From Pelagibacterales bacterium SAG-MED47 (GTDB lineage: Bacteria; Pseudomonadota; Alphaproteobacteria; Pelagibacterales; Pelagibacteraceae), in the NCBI GenBank assembly GCA_014653355.1, contig JACWEO010000006.1, positions 1-59,821 of the forward strand: a DNA stretch of 59,821 nucleotides, in the 5' to 3' direction. Both the position numbers and the translations under genes were made by a program. Below are positions 52,391 through 59,821 of this stretch, piece by piece (position 1 is the stretch's first letter; each line of letters begins with the position of its first letter). The notes beneath the pieces were generated by a model that did no database searches, was not told the DNA's origin, and worked only from the letters and a program-made list of their open reading frames with translations.

Positions 52391-54502
52391 ATGATACAAA
52401 GTGGTAAATTTGATTCATCATATATGGATATAAAAAAAATTGCTAATTCGGTGCTAATTTTTGCTATAAAGCGATTAATAGAGATTAGTGGGGTTATTGT
52501 TTCAATAATTGGTGTGCTATTATTTATAGCTTTAATTTCTTATTCACCAACTGATCCTAATTTTATATTTCCAGAAAATACTCAAATTAACAATTTATTA
52601 GGTTTTCAAGGAAGTTATATAGCTGACCTATTCTTACAATCTGTTGGTTTGATAGCTTTTCTGATACCTGTATCTTACATTTTTTTAGGGTTAAATATTT
52701 TTAAAAATAAAAAAATATTTTTTATATTAGAAGGTACTTTTTTTATAATACTTTACTCGATAATAGGCTCTTTATTTTTTCAAATTTTTTATAATACTTC
52801 TTTGAGTCTTTATGTAAATGGAAATGGTGGTTTTCTTGGAAATTATGTTAATCATAGTTACATTAATGATTTAATTAATTCTAATAATAGTTTATCTTAT
52901 ATTTTTTTAATATTTATCATCACGATACTGTTTTTTTTAAGTATAAATTTTAGTTTTAAAAAAAACTTTTCTTCGATTAAAAGAATTGTTCAATTAATAT
53001 TTACAAAAAAAACAAAAAATTACACAAACAAAAATGAAGTAATTGATGAATATATTCCTCAAGAAGAAATAAAAAATTTAATTCAAGAAGATTTACCTTT
53101 TATAAAAACAGAAACAAATAAAACCAAATTTAAAAATCCCTCAATTGATCTTTTAGAATTACCAAATAAAAAAGGGAATGGAATTCCTGTTAAAAATGAA
53201 AATAGTGATCCTGGATTTCTTGAAAAAATTCTTCTAGATTTTGGGGTAAGTGGTAGTATAAAAAAGATTAGTCATGGACCTGTTGTTACTTTAAATGAAT
53301 TTGAACCAGCCGCAGGTGTTAAGGTCTCAAAAATCATAAATCTTTCTGACGATATTGCTAGAAATACAAGCTCAGAGTCTGCTCGTATTTCAACAATTCC
53401 TGGAAGTAATACAGTTGGTATTGAAATACCAAATTTAACTAGAGAAGACGTTTATTTAAGTCAAATCATTAATAATCAAGATTTTAAAAAGAAAGAAATT
53501 AAATTACCAATAGCGTTAGGAAAAAATATTTCTGGTACACCAATTGTGAGTGATTTAGCCTCAATGCCTCACTTATTAATTGCTGGAACAACAGGTTCAG
53601 GAAAGTCAGTTTGCATTAATACAATTATATTATCTTTACTATTTAGACATACTCCAGATAGATGTAAATTTATTTTGATCGATCCAAAAATGTTAGAACT
53701 TTCAACATATGAAGGTGTTCCGCATCTTCTATGTCCAGTCATAACTGAAGCTAAAAAGGCTGCCTCAGTTTTGGGATGGGTAGTCAAAGAAATGGAAAGT
53801 AGATATCGACTAATGACTAAAGAAGGAGTAAGAAATATTGATAGTTATAATACAAAACATAAACTTCCAATGCCCTATATAGTAGTTGTTGTTGACGAAA
53901 TGTCGGATCTAATGTTGGTTGCTGGTAAGGAAATTGAGAATTATATACAGAAGTTATCTCAAATGGCCAGAGCTGCAGGAATACACATAATAATGGCAAC
54001 TCAAAGACCTAGTGTAGACGTTATTACAGGAACTATAAAAGCAAATTTTCCTACTCGTATTTCATTTCAAGTGACCTCAAAAATAGATAGTAGAACAATT
54101 CTAGGTGAACAGGGGGCTGAACAATTATTAGGGAAAGGTGATATGTTATATATGTCTTCAGCAAATAAGATTATAAGAATTCACGCACCATTCGTTTCGG
54201 ATAATGAAATTGAGAAGATTAATAATTTTTTAAGGTCACAAGCAGAACCAGATTATGTGGATGAGATTTTAAACTTTGTAGACGAAAAAGAAATAAATGA
54301 AAATCCAAAAAATCAAGGCGAGAGAGACCAGCTTTATCAATCTGCTTTAGATATTGTAAAGTCTGAGGGAAAAGCTTCTACATCCTTTTTGCAAAGAAAG
54401 CTTCAAATAGGTTATAACCGTGCAGCAAGAATTATAGACATGATGGAGGATGAGGGAATTGTAAGTAAAGCTAATCATGTTGGGAAACGTGATGTGCTTT
54501 AA
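52391..54502 (+). CDS. ftsK: DNA translocase FtsK
   Basis: FtsK pumps DNA at the division septum and helps resolve chromosome dimers. The 703-residue protein has four N-terminal membrane segments (about residues 28-165), a short linker (about 190-265) instead of the long one in E. coli, and the RecA-like motor. The motor shows Walker A LIAGTTGSGKSVCINTI near residue 400, VVVVDEMSDLML near 500 and MARAAGIHIIMATQRPSVDVITG. The C-terminal winged-helix gamma domain starts STSFLQRKLQIGYNRAARIID and ends KRDVL. An ATG 33 nt further in is an alternative start. It overlaps lolA by 1 nt. Confidence 0.95.
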   Translation: MIQSGKFDSSYMDIKKIANSVLIFAIKRLIEISGVIVSIIGVLLFIALISYSPTDPNFIFPENTQINNLLGFQGSYIADLFLQSVGLIAFLIPVSYIFLGLNIFKNKKIFFILEGTFFIILYSIIGSLFFQIFYNTSLSLYVNGNGGFLGNYVNHSYINDLINSNNSLSYIFLIFIITILFFLSINFSFKKNFSSIKRIVQLIFTKKTKNYTNKNEVIDEYIPQEEIKNLIQEDLPFIKTETNKTKFKNPSIDLLELPNKKGNGIPVKNENSDPGFLEKILLDFGVSGSIKKISHGPVVTLNEFEPAAGVKVSKIINLSDDIARNTSSESARISTIPGSNTVGIEIPNLTREDVYLSQIINNQDFKKKEIKLPIALGKNISGTPIVSDLASMPHLLIAGTTGSGKSVCINTIILSLLFRHTPDRCKFILIDPKMLELSTYEGVPHLLCPVITEAKKAASVLGWVVKEMESRYRLMTKEGVRNIDSYNTKHKLPMPYIVVVVDEMSDLMLVAGKEIENYIQKLSQMARAAGIHIIMATQRPSVDVITGTIKANFPTRISFQVTSKIDSRTILGEQGAEQLLGKGDMLYMSSANKIIRIHAPFVSDNEIEKINNFLRSQAEPDYVDEILNFVDEKEINENPKNQGERDQLYQSALDIVKSEGKASTSFLQRKLQIGYNRAARIIDMMEDEGIVSKANHVGKRDVL

Positions 54503-55050
54503 TGAAAAAAATTTATTTAATCATATTTATAATTTTTTTTAATACAGATTGTAATGCGTCCATAAAAAATAAAATTTTAAATAATCTTTATAATATTAAT
54601 AATGTAGTTTTTAATTTTGAACAAAATATAAAAAATAAAATTGAGACTGGAAATTGTATATTGCAATATCCAAAAAAAATTTTTTGTAAATATAAACTTA
54701 AAAATAAAAAGATTTTAGTCTCAAATGGAAATTCATTAGTAATTAAAACGTTAAATAGTTATTATATTTATCCTTTAAACAAGACACCCTTAAATCTAAT
54801 TTTAGACAAAAATTATTTGATGAATAAAATTGAAAATTTAAATGAAAGAGTTATTGATGGAAAATTTATCAATTTTCAATTTTTTGAAAATGAAAATGAA
54901 ATAAATATTTTTTTCGATAAAAAAAATTACAATTTAATAGGATGGCAAATATTGGATATTTATCAAAATCTAAGTATCACTTACATTTCAAACATTATCA
55001 AGAATAGTGATATAAACGAAAATTTATTCGTCTTACCAAAACAAAATTAA
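54502..55050 (+). CDS. lolA: Outer-membrane lipoprotein carrier protein LolA
   Basis: LolA shuttles lipoproteins across the periplasm to the outer membrane. The 182-residue protein has a signal peptide (MKKIYLIIFIIFFNTDCNA) and a half-barrel fold with VFNFEQNIKNKIETGNCILQYPKKIFCKYKL (key pattern F-x-Q with a following G-x-C-x-L-x-Y-P). KILVSNGNSLVIKT and WQILDIYQNLSITYI follow. Sequence is divergent, but position directly after ftsK, a standard alphaproteobacterial order, supports it. Confidence 0.88.
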   Translation: MKKIYLIIFIIFFNTDCNASIKNKILNNLYNINNVVFNFEQNIKNKIETGNCILQYPKKIFCKYKLKNKKILVSNGNSLVIKTLNSYYIYPLNKTPLNLILDKNYLMNKIENLNERVIDGKFINFQFFENENEINIFFDKKNYNLIGWQILDIYQNLSITYISNIIKNSDINENLFVLPKQN

Positions 55051-55056
55051 ATTAAA

Positions 55057-55560
55057 TTACAGAGAGATCGTCTCTTTTTTAAAAATTTTCATTCCACGAG
55101 AAATATAATTACTAAGTGCATTTTTATGATCTAAAGAACAGGTGTGCACCCATACTCTTGTGGGTTTTGTTAAAAAAGAATTTTTGATGGCTGATGACAG
55201 TAAATATGATCCAAGTTTTTGATTTTGATATTCTTCCAATATACCCAAGTAGGCAATCTCAACTTCATTTTTGTTACTGTGAATAATAAGTTCAAAATAA
55301 CCAGCCAGATCGTTTGTTTTTTTTAAAATGTATGTTTTGACATTCTCGTTAGAGGAATATTCTATCCATTGTTTTTCTGACCATACTAAACGATCAACCC
55401 AATTATGTTTTTTGCCAACATTTTTATAAAAGAATTTATTTAATTGAAAATCTTTAGTCTCTTTAAGTTGAAAACTATATTTATCATGAATATCTTTAGA
55501 TTCACTTAAATCATTAAGAGAATTAATTTCTAAATAATTTCTTTCAATTTTTTTCTTCAC
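55057..55560 (-). CDS. GNAT-family N-acetyltransferase
   Basis: This 167-residue GCN5-related acyltransferase has AGYFELIIHSNKNEVEIAYLGILEEYQNQKLGSYLLSSAI (key acetyl-CoA loop Q-x-x-K-L-G-S-Y-L-L), followed by RVWVHTCSLDHKNALSNYISRGMKIFKKE typical of the family's C-terminus. The substrate is unknown. It overlaps the HIT gene by 4 nt and belongs to the hisE-HIT-GNAT run. Confidence 0.9.
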   Translation of the reverse strand: MKKKIERNYLEINSLNDLSESKDIHDKYSFQLKETKDFQLNKFFYKNVGKKHNWVDRLVWSEKQWIEYSSNENVKTYILKKTNDLAGYFELIIHSNKNEVEIAYLGILEEYQNQKLGSYLLSSAIKNSFLTKPTRVWVHTCSLDHKNALSNYISRGMKIFKKETISL

Positions 55561-55922
55561 AAAACCATTTTACCAATCTTCTCACCTCCAAATAAGTGAA
55601 AATGTAAATGTGGTACTTCTTGTCCACCGTGGTCACCAATATTTGATAGGGTTCTATATCCTGTTCCTGTATCAACAGAAATTCCAAGTTTTTTTGCTAC
55701 AAAACTTATACCTTTTAAAAAACCAACTATCTCACTTGGTGAAGCTTTAGTAGTAAAGTCATCTAGATCTATGTATTTACCTTTTGGAATTACCAAAGCA
55801 TGAATTTTTTTTTGTGGATTTATATCATAAAAAGATAACACATATTCATCCTCATGAATCTTTTTACAAGGAATTTCTCCTCTTAAAATCTTTGCAAAAA
55901 TATTATTTTCATCGTAACTCAT
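55557..55922 (-). CDS. HIT-family (histidine triad) nucleotide-binding protein
   Basis: This 121-residue protein has the triad HLHFHLFGGE near residue 103, preceded by DNNIFAKILRGEIPCKKIHED at the N-terminus and INPQKKIHALVIPKGKYIDLDD. It is of the HINT type, which hydrolyses nucleoside phosphoramidates such as AMP-lysine. The 4-nt overlaps on both sides show it is co-expressed with hisE and the acetyltransferase. The his-linked position of HIT genes is common in alphaproteobacteria. Confidence 0.94.
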   Translation of the reverse strand: MSYDENNIFAKILRGEIPCKKIHEDEYVLSFYDINPQKKIHALVIPKGKYIDLDDFTTKASPSEIVGFLKGISFVAKKLGISVDTGTGYRTLSNIGDHGGQEVPHLHFHLFGGEKIGKMVL

Positions 55923-56191
55923 TTTTTTCTATTGTCTAGTTCAGACATCACCTCTTCAATTTTTACGTTATTTGCTTCTAAATACATTATCAAGTGATAA
56001 AAAACATCTGCTGCTTCATGAATTTTATTATCATCTTTTTCTATAGCCTCTATTAATTCATTTATTTCTTCAACAATTTTTTCTTTAGCAAAAATTTTAT
56101 TTTCTAAAAGTTTGTTTGTATAAGAACCTTTAACAGGATCTTCTTTTCTTTTTCTTCCTAATAAAATCAAATTTTCTAATATTTCTAACAT
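55919..56191 (-). CDS. hisE: Phosphoribosyl-ATP pyrophosphatase HisE
   Basis: HisE removes pyrophosphate from phosphoribosyl-ATP, the second step of histidine synthesis. The 90-residue all-alpha protein (start chosen at MLEILENLILLG, 56191) shows KGSYTNKLLENKIFAKEKIVEEINELIEAIEKDD (key helix with E-E-x-x-E) and NKIHEAADVFYHLIMYLEANN with the magnesium-binding Glu and Asp. It is separated from hisF by the inserted dioxygenase gene on the other strand. Confidence 0.93.
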   Translation of the reverse strand: MLEILENLILLGRKRKEDPVKGSYTNKLLENKIFAKEKIVEEINELIEAIEKDDNKIHEAADVFYHLIMYLEANNVKIEEVMSELDNRKK

Positions 56192-56254
56192 AAATATAAA
56201 TTTCATTTATAACTAAATTTGTTTGATTATAAAAGTTTATTAATGTAAATTTTT

Positions 56255-56797
56255 ATGATGCGCGAACCACTTTTTGCTAATGCCCCTTTATTTGACATAG
56301 AACAAATAAAAAAGATAAATACTGTTATTAACGATAATTTGGTTAAAGCTAAAGATAAACCAGATCAAGACGCAATAAAAAGTTCTCAAGTGAAATTTGT
56401 TCATTTAAGATCGATACAAAATCTGATCTTGCCCTTTTTGGATTTCGTTTTTACAGCAAACAATAATTATTTTGGGTTTGATTTATTTCAATTAACTGGA
56501 AGTAAAATATTAAATTATAATACCTATAATCCTGGTGAGGAGTATACTTGGCATATTGATGCAAATATGAGTTCTCCCGTTAGGGATATAAAACTTACAT
56601 GTCTACTGAATTGTTCTGAGTCAAATTATGAGGGTGGAGACCTATGTTTATTTAGAGAAAGAGAAATAATAACGAAAGATTTTAAACCAGGTTCTGCGAT
56701 AGTCTTTCCATCATTTATCAATCATAAAGTAGAAAAAGTAATTTCTGGATCGAGAGCTACTTTAGCTATTTGGATGAATGGACCTAAATTCAGATAA
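56255..56797 (+). CDS. 2-oxoglutarate/Fe(II)-dependent dioxygenase (PKHD type)
   Basis: This 180-residue oxygenase has the metal triad His100-x-Asp102 (EEYTWHIDANMS) and His157 (FPSFINHKVEKV), with the 2-oxoglutarate Arg167 in GSRATLAIWMNGP. The family hydroxylates proline or other residues in proteins or small molecules; PiuC/PKHD-like members are common in marine bacteria. It is the only plus-strand gene inside the his cluster (between hisE and hisF), 2 nt from the hisF end, so it looks inserted. The substrate is unknown. Confidence 0.9.
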   Translation: MMREPLFANAPLFDIEQIKKINTVINDNLVKAKDKPDQDAIKSSQVKFVHLRSIQNLILPFLDFVFTANNNYFGFDLFQLTGSKILNYNTYNPGEEYTWHIDANMSSPVRDIKLTCLLNCSESNYEGGDLCLFREREIITKDFKPGSAIVFPSFINHKVEKVISGSRATLAIWMNGPKFR

Positions 56798-56799
56798 AA

Positions 56800-57555
56800 T
56801 TAAATTCTAACTGGTATTCCTTTTAAATCCATATATTCCTTGGCTTCTTTTACCGAATATTTCCCATAATGAAATATGGATGCTGCTAAAACTGCACTAG
56901 CTTTTCCTAGTTTAATTCCATCTACAAGGTGATTTAAGTTACCAACACCTCCTGATGCAATTACTGGAATATTCACTTTAGATGAAATTTTAAACATAAG
57001 ATCAGTATCATACCCAACTTGTGTTCCATCTCTATCCATTGAGGTTACCAATAATTCCCCTGCACCATTTTCTTCCATTTGATTTGCATACTCCAAAGCA
57101 TCGATGCCACTATTATTTCTCCCTCCATGAGTAAATACTTCCCACTTATTTCCATTTTTTTTTGCGTCAATGGCAACGACAATACATTGAGATCCAAATC
57201 TTTTTGAACTTTCAATAACAACTTTTGAATTTTCGACTGCTGCCGTATTTATTGAAACCTTATCTGCACCACAATTAAGTAATTTATTTATATCTTCTAC
57301 ACTTCTGATTCCACCACCTACAGTTAAAGGAACAAAACATTTCTTCGAAGTTTTTTCTACAACATCATAAATGATATCTCTGTTTTCATTAGAAGCAGTA
57401 ATATCAAGAAAACAAATTTCGTCTGCCCCACCATCACTATAAATTTTCGCTTGTTCCACAGGATCTCCAGCATCTTTTAAATCAATAAAATTAATACCTT
57501 TGACCACACGACCATTTTTAACATCTAAACAGGGAATTATTCTATTTTTAAGCAT
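56800..57555 (-). CDS. hisF: Imidazole glycerol phosphate synthase cyclase subunit HisF
   Basis: HisF uses ammonia supplied by HisH to convert PRFAR to imidazole glycerol phosphate and AICAR. AICAR is then used by PurH, also in this window. The 251-residue barrel has the catalytic Asp11 ([13 protein letters not shown]), [12 protein letters not shown] near residue 78, VAIDAKKNG with the second Asp near 128 and [15 protein letters not shown]. It overlaps hisA by 8 nt. Confidence 0.97.
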   Translation of the reverse strand: MLKNRIIPCLDVKNGRVVKGINFIDLKDAGDPVEQAKIYSDGGADEICFLDITASNENRDIIYDVVEKTSKKCFVPLTVGGGIRSVEDINKLLNCGADKVSINTAAVENSKVVIESSKRFGSQCIVVAIDAKKNGNKWEVFTHGGRNNSGIDALEYANQMEENGAGELLVTSMDRDGTQVGYDTDLMFKISSKVNIPVIASGGVGNLNHLVDGIKLGKASAVLAASIFHYGKYSVKEAKEYMDLKGIPVRI

Positions 57556-58264
57556 CTTCTCTCACTAGTTCTTCTAACTTAATATCACCATCATAAATAG
57601 CTTTACCAACTATTACACCTTCAATGTTTTTGAATCCCTTTGCTTTTTTTATGTCATCTATTGATGAAACTCCGCCGGATATAACCACAGGACAATTTGA
57701 TATATCCGCAACTTTTGATGTTTCGTAAAAATTTGGGCTTTGCTTCATACCATCTCGATTAATGTCTGTATAAATTAATCTACTAACACCATAATCATTA
57801 ACTTCCTTTAAATAGTCTAAAGTTAATTGATCAGATTTTTCTTTCCATCCAGATACTGATAAATACCCATCTTTAGCATCTAAACCTAGAGCAATTTTAT
57901 TTGAAAATTTTTCACACACTTTTTTTAAAAAATTTTTATCTTTAATAGCAGCACTTCCAAGGATTACTTTCTCAACACCAACATCGATATATTTTTGAAT
58001 ACTATCAGAATTTCTAATACCACCACCTACCTCTACCTTTAAATTGAATTTACCAACTATATTCTCAATTATATCTAAATTTACTGTTTCTCCAGTCAAA
58101 GCCCCATCTAAATCAACTATGTGTAAATTTTTAAATCCATGATCTTTGTATTTCCCAGCTTGTTCAACTGGAGACATTTCATACTCTGTTTTATTTTCAA
58201 AATCTCCTTTAACCAACCTCACACACTTTTTATCTTTAATATCTATAGCTGGAAATATTTTCAT
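57548..58264 (-). CDS. hisA: Phosphoribosylformimino-AICAR-P isomerase HisA
   Basis: HisA catalyses the Amadori rearrangement of ProFAR to PRFAR. The 238-residue barrel is a paralogue of HisF, with [19 protein letters not shown] at the start (catalytic Asp8), [25 protein letters not shown] near residue 77, [16 protein letters not shown] with the second Asp near 130, and [15 protein letters not shown]. It directly abuts hisH and overlaps hisF. Confidence 0.97.
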   Translation of the reverse strand: MKIFPAIDIKDKKCVRLVKGDFENKTEYEMSPVEQAGKYKDHGFKNLHIVDLDGALTGETVNLDIIENIVGKFNLKVEVGGGIRNSDSIQKYIDVGVEKVILGSAAIKDKNFLKKVCEKFSNKIALGLDAKDGYLSVSGWKEKSDQLTLDYLKEVNDYGVSRLIYTDINRDGMKQSPNFYETSKVADISNCPVVISGGVSSIDDIKKAKGFKNIEGVIVGKAIYDGDIKLEELVREDA

Positions 58265-58894
58265 TTATAAATTTATAAAGTTATCTATTATTTTAAGACC
58301 TAACTTATCACTTTTTTCAGGATGAAACTGTGTTCCAAAGATATTTTCTTTTTCAACTGAACAAACAATATTAGATGAATAGTCAGTAGTTGCTGATATT
58401 ACACTTTTGTCTTTTGGAACAAATTCATAACTATGTACAAAATACATGTGAGAATTATTTTCTATATCTTTAAAAATTTTACTATCCTTGATGACAGTAA
58501 TTTGGTTCCAACCAATGTGAGGTAGTTTATATTTTCCATCCTGATTGTCTATCTTTGATACTTTTCCTGAAATCCACCCTAGACCTTTAGTTTCTGTTTC
58601 TTCATAACCAATATCAGCAAACATTTGTAAACCAACACAAATTCCAAGAAGAGGTTTTTTATTAGTCATTGTAAATTCATTAAGTGCATCAGAAAGACCA
58701 TCAATATTATTTAAAGCTTCTACACAACTCTTAAACGACCCTTGCCCAGGCAAAACTATTTTATCACTAGATTTAATCTTCTTTAAGTCTGAAGTAACTT
58801 CGATATTTACTTTATCTTTTACAACCTCATTAAATGAGTTTATTACTGAGCTAATATTGCCAGAATTATAATCAACAATTGTGACGTTCATCAA
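58265..58894 (-). CDS. hisH: Imidazole glycerol phosphate synthase glutaminase subunit HisH
   Basis: HisH releases ammonia from glutamine for HisF. The 209-residue class I glutaminase has VDYNSGNISSVINSF at the N-terminus, LPGQGSFKSC, the nucleophile in LLGICVGLQMFADIG near residue 85, and the His-Glu pair in GTQFHPEKSDKLGL near 190. It lies 2 nt downstream of hisB and directly upstream of hisA. Confidence 0.97.
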   Translation of the reverse strand: MMNVTIVDYNSGNISSVINSFNEVVKDKVNIEVTSDLKKIKSSDKIVLPGQGSFKSCVEALNNIDGLSDALNEFTMTNKKPLLGICVGLQMFADIGYEETETKGLGWISGKVSKIDNQDGKYKLPHIGWNQITVIKDSKIFKDIENNSHMYFVHSYEFVPKDKSVISATTDYSSNIVCSVEKENIFGTQFHPEKSDKLGLKIIDNFINL

Positions 58895-58896
58895 AC

Positions 58897-59487
58897 TTAT
58901 AAAGAACCTTTGGTCGAAGGAATTGATTTCTTATTCCTGGGATCTATTTCCAATGCGGCTCTTAATGATCTTGCTAATCCCTTAAAACAAGACTCAATAA
59001 TGTGGTGACTATTATCACCATAAATATTTTCAACGTGTAATGTAATTCCAGCTGCTTGTGAGAACGCCTGAAACCATTCTTTAAAAAGTTCAGTATCCAT
59101 GTCACCAAGTTTTTCTACTTTTAGATTTACTTTCCAAATTAAGTATGGTCTATTTGAAATATCAATTGCCACACGTGATAAAGTTTCATCCATAGGAATC
59201 ATTGCATGAGCATATCTTCTAATACCAATAGATTTTTTTAAAGCTTTTTTCAAAGCTTCACCAATTGCAATACCCGAGTCTTCAGTTGTGTGGTGAAGAT
59301 CAATATGAGTGTCACCCTTTGCTTTGATTGTCATGTCGATAGATGAATGTTTAGATAATTGTTCAAGCATATGGTTTAAAAAACCTATTCCTGTGTCAAT
59401 TTTGTATTTACCTTTTCCATCAATATTTAAATCAACACTAATACTTGTCTCTTTTGTCTTTCGACTAATTTTGCCTTTACGCTTCAT
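58897..59487 (-). CDS. hisB: Imidazoleglycerol-phosphate dehydratase HisB
   Basis: HisB dehydrates imidazole glycerol phosphate in histidine synthesis; this is the monofunctional form without the phosphatase domain. The 196-residue protein has [22 protein letters not shown] near residue 30, [21 protein letters not shown] near 60 with the manganese-binding histidines, and [24 protein letters not shown] near 160. It is the first gene of the hisB-H-A-F run and is divergent from hslV. Confidence 0.97.
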   Translation of the reverse strand: MKRKGKISRKTKETSISVDLNIDGKGKYKIDTGIGFLNHMLEQLSKHSSIDMTIKAKGDTHIDLHHTTEDSGIAIGEALKKALKKSIGIRRYAHAMIPMDETLSRVAIDISNRPYLIWKVNLKVEKLGDMDTELFKEWFQAFSQAAGITLHVENIYGDNSHHIIESCFKGLARSLRAALEIDPRNKKSIPSTKGSL

Positions 59488-59543
59488 AATTTTAAACAGG
59501 TATACATATATTATTCAATTATGGCAATAATACTGAACCTAGG

Positions 59544-59571
59544 CTTGAACTATCATAATTAGTATCCATTT
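59544..59571 (+). promoter_or_regulatory. Heat-shock sigma factor-like promoter of hslV
   Basis: CTTGAA (59544-59549), a 16-nt spacer and CCATTT (59566-59571) resemble the alphaproteobacterial RpoH promoter. The -10-like box ends 7 nt before the hslV ATG and no ribosome binding site is visible, so transcription would start at or next to the start codon. hslV is a classical heat-shock gene, which supports the reading. Confidence 0.4.
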
Positions 59572-59578
59572 ATATGTT

Positions 59579-59821
59579 ATGACAACAATTGTATTAGTAA
59601 GAAAAAACAAAGAAGTAGTAGTCGCTGGGGATGGCCAAGTAAGTATGGGAAATACAGTTGTTAAAAGCACAGCCTCTAAAGTAAGAAAAATTGAAAAAGG
59701 AGATGTCGTAGCTGGTTTTGCAGGTTCAACTGCGGATGCTTTAACACTATTTGAAAGACTAGAAGCAAAAATAGAGAAGCATGCTGGCAATTTATCAAGA
59801 GCAGCTGTTGAGTTAGCAAAA
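59579..59821 (+). CDS. hslV: ATP-dependent protease subunit HslV, 3' end outside the window
   Basis: HslV is the proteasome-like peptidase of the HslVU heat-shock protease. The visible 81 residues start [20 protein letters not shown], with the catalytic Thr exposed after Met removal. They continue with [17 protein letters not shown] and [26 protein letters not shown], all typical. An ATG five bases upstream runs into a stop after one codon, so 59579 is the start. The gene is divergent from hisB, the standard alphaproteobacterial arrangement, and hslU should follow beyond the window. Confidence 0.96.
   Translation, partial: MTTIVLVRKNKEVVVAGDGQVSMGNTVVKSTASKVRKIEKGDVVAGFAGSTADALTLFERLEAKIEKHAGNLSRAAVELAK

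Overview
The window is a low-GC, very tightly packed alphaproteobacterial sequence that looks like Candidatus Pelagibacter (SAR11). The grounds are strong AT bias, lysine/isoleucine/asparagine-rich proteins, gene overlaps of 1-4 nt, almost no intergenic DNA (the longest gene-free stretch is about 180 nt), and alphaproteobacterial gene orders: rpe-heparinase-purH, ubiH-like/ftsK/lolA, hemC-hemD opposite tsaD, and hslV opposite hisB-hisH-hisA-hisF. No mobile element, phage gene, CRISPR array or rRNA was seen. There is one tRNA (Gly-GCC).

Layout. 1-2.7 kb (minus): the trmD-rpsP-ffh translation/secretion block, with a structured RNA leader before ffh. The first 48 bases do not belong to trmD; they are an inverted exact copy of an internal piece of the TRAP binding-protein gene near 10.95 kb. 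2.7-4.4 kb (plus): dapF and ftsY. 4.4-6.7 kb (minus): a secreted protein of unknown function, an alpha/beta hydrolase and an EamA exporter. 6.8-17.4 kb (minus): a large catabolic/transport block containing a 58-residue membrane peptide, an amidase, a TRAP transporter (DctM, DctQ, DctP), a D-2-hydroxyacid dehydrogenase, a GlcD-like FAD oxidase, an aminotransferase and two tandem FMN-dependent 2-hydroxyacid dehydrogenases. Together they suggest import and oxidation or interconversion of a small 2-hydroxy- or 2-oxo-acid. 17.4-22.1 kb (minus): a PagL-like lipid A deacylase and the cytochrome c maturation genes ccmC-D-E-F-G-H, preceded by an unexplained hairpin leader. 22.2-28 kb: hspQ, a septation protein, DUF2794, a Bax-inhibitor-1 protein, an aldo/keto reductase, an IalB-like protein, argG and psiE.

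28-30.9 kb: a photolyase/DNA-repair neighbourhood with a frameshifted FAD-binding-domain gene, a 42-residue DUF2256 zinc-binding protein and a photolyase-related protein. 30.9-34.2 kb: an SDR protein without the catalytic Tyr, a PQQ-type sugar dehydrogenase, a metallo-beta-lactamase-fold phospholipase-like protein and two small membrane proteins. 34.4-39.4 kb: folD, yggT, an MscS channel, hemD and hemC, opposite tsaD (frameshifted as given). 39.4-40.9 kb: a frameshifted radical SAM/SPASM gene and an EVE-domain protein. 40.9-45.8 kb: acetate activation and uptake (acs, DUF4212, sodium/solute symporter). 45.9-50.5 kb: rpe, a heparinase-like protein, purH, phhB and tRNA-Gly. 50.6-55.1 kb: LON-domain protein, ubiH-like, ftsK, lolA. 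55.1-59.5 kb: GNAT, HIT and the histidine genes hisE, F, A, H, B, with a 2-oxoglutarate dioxygenase gene inserted on the opposite strand. The window ends inside hslV.

The main points for a second look are: four single-base shifts, all fixable by changing one A in an A-run, in three genes including essential tsaD; the leader RNAs of ffh and ccmC; the chimeric left edge; and matching heat-shock-like promoters placed right at the start codons of hslV and hspQ.
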